Source: Pseudoalteromonas sp. XMcav2-N | GTDB lineage: Bacteria > Pseudomonadota > Gammaproteobacteria > Enterobacterales > Alteromonadaceae | Direction of reading: 5' to 3' | DNA length: 64,000 nt | Assembly: GCF_024124545.1 (NCBI RefSeq) | Contig: NZ_JAMXSF010000001.1 | Coordinates: 248,001 to 312,000, forward strand | In this document: one piece after another, positions 62,333 to 64,000 of the stretch | How the letters are laid out: each line of letters begins with the position of its first letter | Position numbering within the stretch: position 1 is the stretch's first letter | The notes under the pieces: generated by a model | Seen by the model: the letters and a program-made list of their open reading frames with translations, nothing else | Told to the model about the DNA's origin: nothing | Databases searched by the model: none | Program-made: the position numbers and the translations under genes

Positions 62333-62350
62333 TGTACCTTTTGGTTTACT
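62333..62350. promoter_or_regulatory. Weak TyrR box upstream of tyrA
   Basis: TGTACC, six bases, TTTACT: 9 of the 12 specified bases of TGTAAA-N6-TTTACA, with the invariant G and C 14 bases apart. It is two bases upstream of the strong box. Confidence 0.5.
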
Positions 62351-62352
62351 AA

Positions 62353-62370
62353 AGTAAATAATAGTTTACA
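62353..62370. promoter_or_regulatory. Strong TyrR box at the tyrA start
   Basis: AGTAAATAATAGTTTACA matches 11 of the 12 specified bases of the TyrR consensus TGTAAA-N6-TTTACA. It ends two bases before the first possible start codon of tyrA (62373), so it overlaps the translation-initiation region. Confidence 0.78.
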
Positions 62371-62372
62371 GT

Positions 62373-63512
62373 ATGGGAATGAGTCAAACATCTGAACTAA
62401 CTTTGCTCAGGGAAAAAATTGATGCCTGCGACAGTGCGTTGGTTGACCTGCTGGCACAACGTCGAGAGCTCACTGAGCAGGTTGGAAAAATCAAGCAAGT
62501 CACCGGGGCACCGCTGCATGTGCCGCAAAGAGAGGCGGACCTGATTGAGGCAAGGCGAGCGCAAGCAGATAAAAAGGGAGTCAACCCGGATCTCGTTGAA
62601 GACATATTACGCCGAATGATGCGCGAAGCCTATGAGAATCAGCAAAGTGAGCTGGCTTGCGCAGCCCCTCAGTTATCACCCGTGGTGATAGTGGGTGGTG
62701 CAGGCGCCATGGGCCAATTGTTTACCCGCCAGCTAGAGCGCTCAGGGTATGAAGTACGTATTTTGGATAAAGCACAGCAAGCAGATCAGGGCGCGATGCT
62801 CTCAGATGCTAAGCTGGTGCTGTTGAGTGTGCCTATTAATGCGCTGGAGCAAGTGATCAGTGAATTACCGCCACTTCCCGACGATTGCGTGCTGGCAGAT
62901 ATCACCTCTGTTAAACAAGCGCCCTTGCAAGCGATGATGAAAAAGCATCCAGGGCCTGTTGTGGGGTTACACCCCATGTTTGGACCAGATATTTCACATT
63001 GGGTGAAGCAGACTGTGGTGGTGTGTGACGGGCGCAACAGTGAGGCGTATCAGGGATTGCTTGAGCAACTCAAAATCTGGGGATGCCATTTGGCTAGTAT
63101 GGCTGCTAAGAAGCACGATCAGGCTATGCAAATCATTCAGGTTATGCGCCACCTCACGACGTTTGTCTATGGTCAGTTTCTGGCTCGTCAGTGCCACACG
63201 CTGGAAGAGTTAAAAGGGTGTTCTTCACCGATTTATCAGCTTGAGCTGATGATGGTTGGGCGGCTGTTTGCGCAGTCGGGTGAGCTTTATGCCGATATTA
63301 TGCTGGCGCAGTTTGATGAAGTGGAAGGACTGCTTGCAAGCTACCAGGATACCTTTGAACAGACGCTTAATCGTTTGCAGTCGGGTGACAAAGCGGCTCT
63401 GATGAGCGCCTTTGACGAGGCAAAAAATTACTTTTCGGACAGTGCACAAACCTTTTTACGTCAAAGCCGGGGTTTGCTCAATAAGGCCAACGACGCTAAG
63501 GTTATTTCTTAG
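62373..63512 (+). CDS. tyrA: Bifunctional chorismate mutase / prephenate dehydrogenase
   Basis: A 379-residue T-protein. The N-terminal AroQ chorismate mutase domain (about 5-90: LLREKIDACDSALVDLLAQRRELTEQVGKIKQ, VPQREADL) precedes the NAD-binding dehydrogenase (VVIVGGAGAMGQLF, GLHPMFGPD, KKHDQAMQIIQVMRHL). It converts chorismate to prephenate and then to hydroxyphenylpyruvate for Tyr. Start 62373 or 62379: neither has a good ribosome-binding site, and the MSQTSELTLLR residues aligned to E. coli favour 62379. Two TyrR boxes lie just upstream. pheA is convergent downstream. Confidence 0.96.
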   Translation: MGMSQTSELTLLREKIDACDSALVDLLAQRRELTEQVGKIKQVTGAPLHVPQREADLIEARRAQADKKGVNPDLVEDILRRMMREAYENQQSELACAAPQLSPVVIVGGAGAMGQLFTRQLERSGYEVRILDKAQQADQGAMLSDAKLVLLSVPINALEQVISELPPLPDDCVLADITSVKQAPLQAMMKKHPGPVVGLHPMFGPDISHWVKQTVVVCDGRNSEAYQGLLEQLKIWGCHLASMAAKKHDQAMQIIQVMRHLTTFVYGQFLARQCHTLEELKGCSSPIYQLELMMVGRLFAQSGELYADIMLAQFDEVEGLLASYQDTFEQTLNRLQSGDKAALMSAFDEAKNYFSDSAQTFLRQSRGLLNKANDAKVIS

Positions 63513-63524
63513 CATTTTGATAGT

Positions 63525-63555
63525 AGAGCGAGGCAAGCCTCGCTCTCATTCTTTT
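63525..63555 (+). terminator. Terminator of tyrA
   Basis: The 10-bp perfect stem AGAGCGAGGC / GCCTCGCTCT with a two-base loop lies 12 bases after the stop and is followed by CATTCTTTT. Confidence 0.78.
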
Positions 63556-63765
63556 ATACCAATTTGCTTAATTAAGTGTTCTATTTTGAGGCGAGAAAAT
63601 ATCGTCGATAACACCGCTCACGCGTCCTGCTATCGCTGAGGCACCTACGTCCATGTAGGCGAGGCAAAAATTTCGTTATTTAGTTGCTCTAAATGAGAAA
63701 TTTTTAACACCGTTACCGGCATATTTGCTCCTTCAAATTGAACAGGTATTAAGTGAAATTGGTAT
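63556..63765. repeat. MITE-like element with 10-bp terminal inverted repeats
   Basis: ATACCAATTT at 63556-63565 and its exact reverse complement AAATTGGTAT at 63756-63765 bound about 210 non-coding bases. Inside are an imperfect hairpin of two 17-base arms (63666-63705, AAAAATTTC to GAAATTTTT) and a smaller CCTAC/GTAGG hairpin (63644-63660). The right end overlaps the pheA stop codon by one base. Internal bases carry no coding frame of a transposase. Its end motif recurs at 7788 and 40737. Confidence 0.65.
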
Positions 63766-64000
63766 TATACCACCTCTACTGCCTGCAGAGATTCGCTTTG
63801 GTAACAACCCAGAATACGTACATACTGGGTATGTTCTTTCAAGGATTCCAGGGCGCTTTGCACTTGTTTATCCGCGACATTCGCTTGTAGGTCAACATAA
63901 AACACTTCTTCCCATGGATTACCCGGCACCGGGCGTGACTCCAGTTTGGTCATATTGATATTGTGTTCTTTGAACACCATCAGCGCGTCGGCCAGAGAGC
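63765..64000 (-). CDS. pheA: Bifunctional chorismate mutase / prephenate dehydratase, C-terminal ACT domain
   Basis: The frame is open to the right edge, and 77 codons of the 3' end are seen. They encode the ACT regulatory domain: ALMVFKEHNINMTKLESRPVP, GNPWEEVFYVDLQANV and LKEHTQYVRILGCYQSES. The ESRP motif binds Phe for feedback inhibition. The mutase and dehydratase domains are outside the window. It is convergent with tyrA, as common in gammaproteobacteria. Its TAA stop coincides with the end of the MITE-like repeat. Confidence 0.93.
   Translation of the reverse strand, partial: SLADALMVFKEHNINMTKLESRPVPGNPWEEVFYVDLQANVADKQVQSALESLKEHTQYVRILGCYQSESLQAVEVV

Overview
The window looks like chromosome of a marine gammaproteobacterium of the order Alteromonadales, most likely Pseudoalteromonas. 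This is inferred from gene order, several large TonB-dependent receptors, moderate GC content and protein similarity recalled from memory; no database search was run. Nearly all of it is a chromosomal backbone with recognisable genes. No tRNA, rRNA, CRISPR array, prophage or transposase was seen.

Layout. 1-9 kb: the 3' end of polB, two paralogous TonB-dependent receptors sharing leader and signal peptide, and a tandem pair of tiny Cys-containing lipoproteins. 9-17.4 kb: an HrpB-like helicase, an MtfA-type peptidase, DeaD RNA helicase, glutaredoxin, parvulin and a third TonB receptor. 17.5-23.2 kb: a thioredoxin-like protein, a two-domain ornithine-lipid synthase (OlsF type) behind a candidate Pho box, a GhrA-like reductase, SmrA, small membrane proteins and a lone receiver domain.

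23.4-40.3 kb: the block rpsT, murJ, ribF, ileS, lspA, fkpB, ispH, which in Pseudomonas aeruginosa adjoins the minor-pilin operon. Here an AlgZ/AlgR-like LytS/LytTR pair lies between ispH and pilV-pilW-pilX-pilY1-pilE, and two FimT/FimU-like pseudopilins face the operon from the other side. 40.4-48.8 kb: glnB, bamD, rluD, pgeF, clpB (with a sigma-32 type promoter), a quinone-oxidoreductase-like gene and gshA. 48.9-54 kb: a lytic-transglycosylase-like lipoprotein, a tandem pair of Cys-rich double-glycine-leader peptides (the best candidate for an undescribed system), yfjD, ypjD and ffh.

54-60 kb: a complete heme-uptake locus (hmuTUV-hugZ divergent from a heme receptor, with a Fur box) sits between ffh and rpsP, which are neighbours in E. 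coli. 60-64 kb: the rpsP-rimM-trmD-rplS ribosomal operon, tyrA behind two TyrR boxes, a roughly 210-bp MITE-like element, and the 3' end of pheA on the opposite strand.
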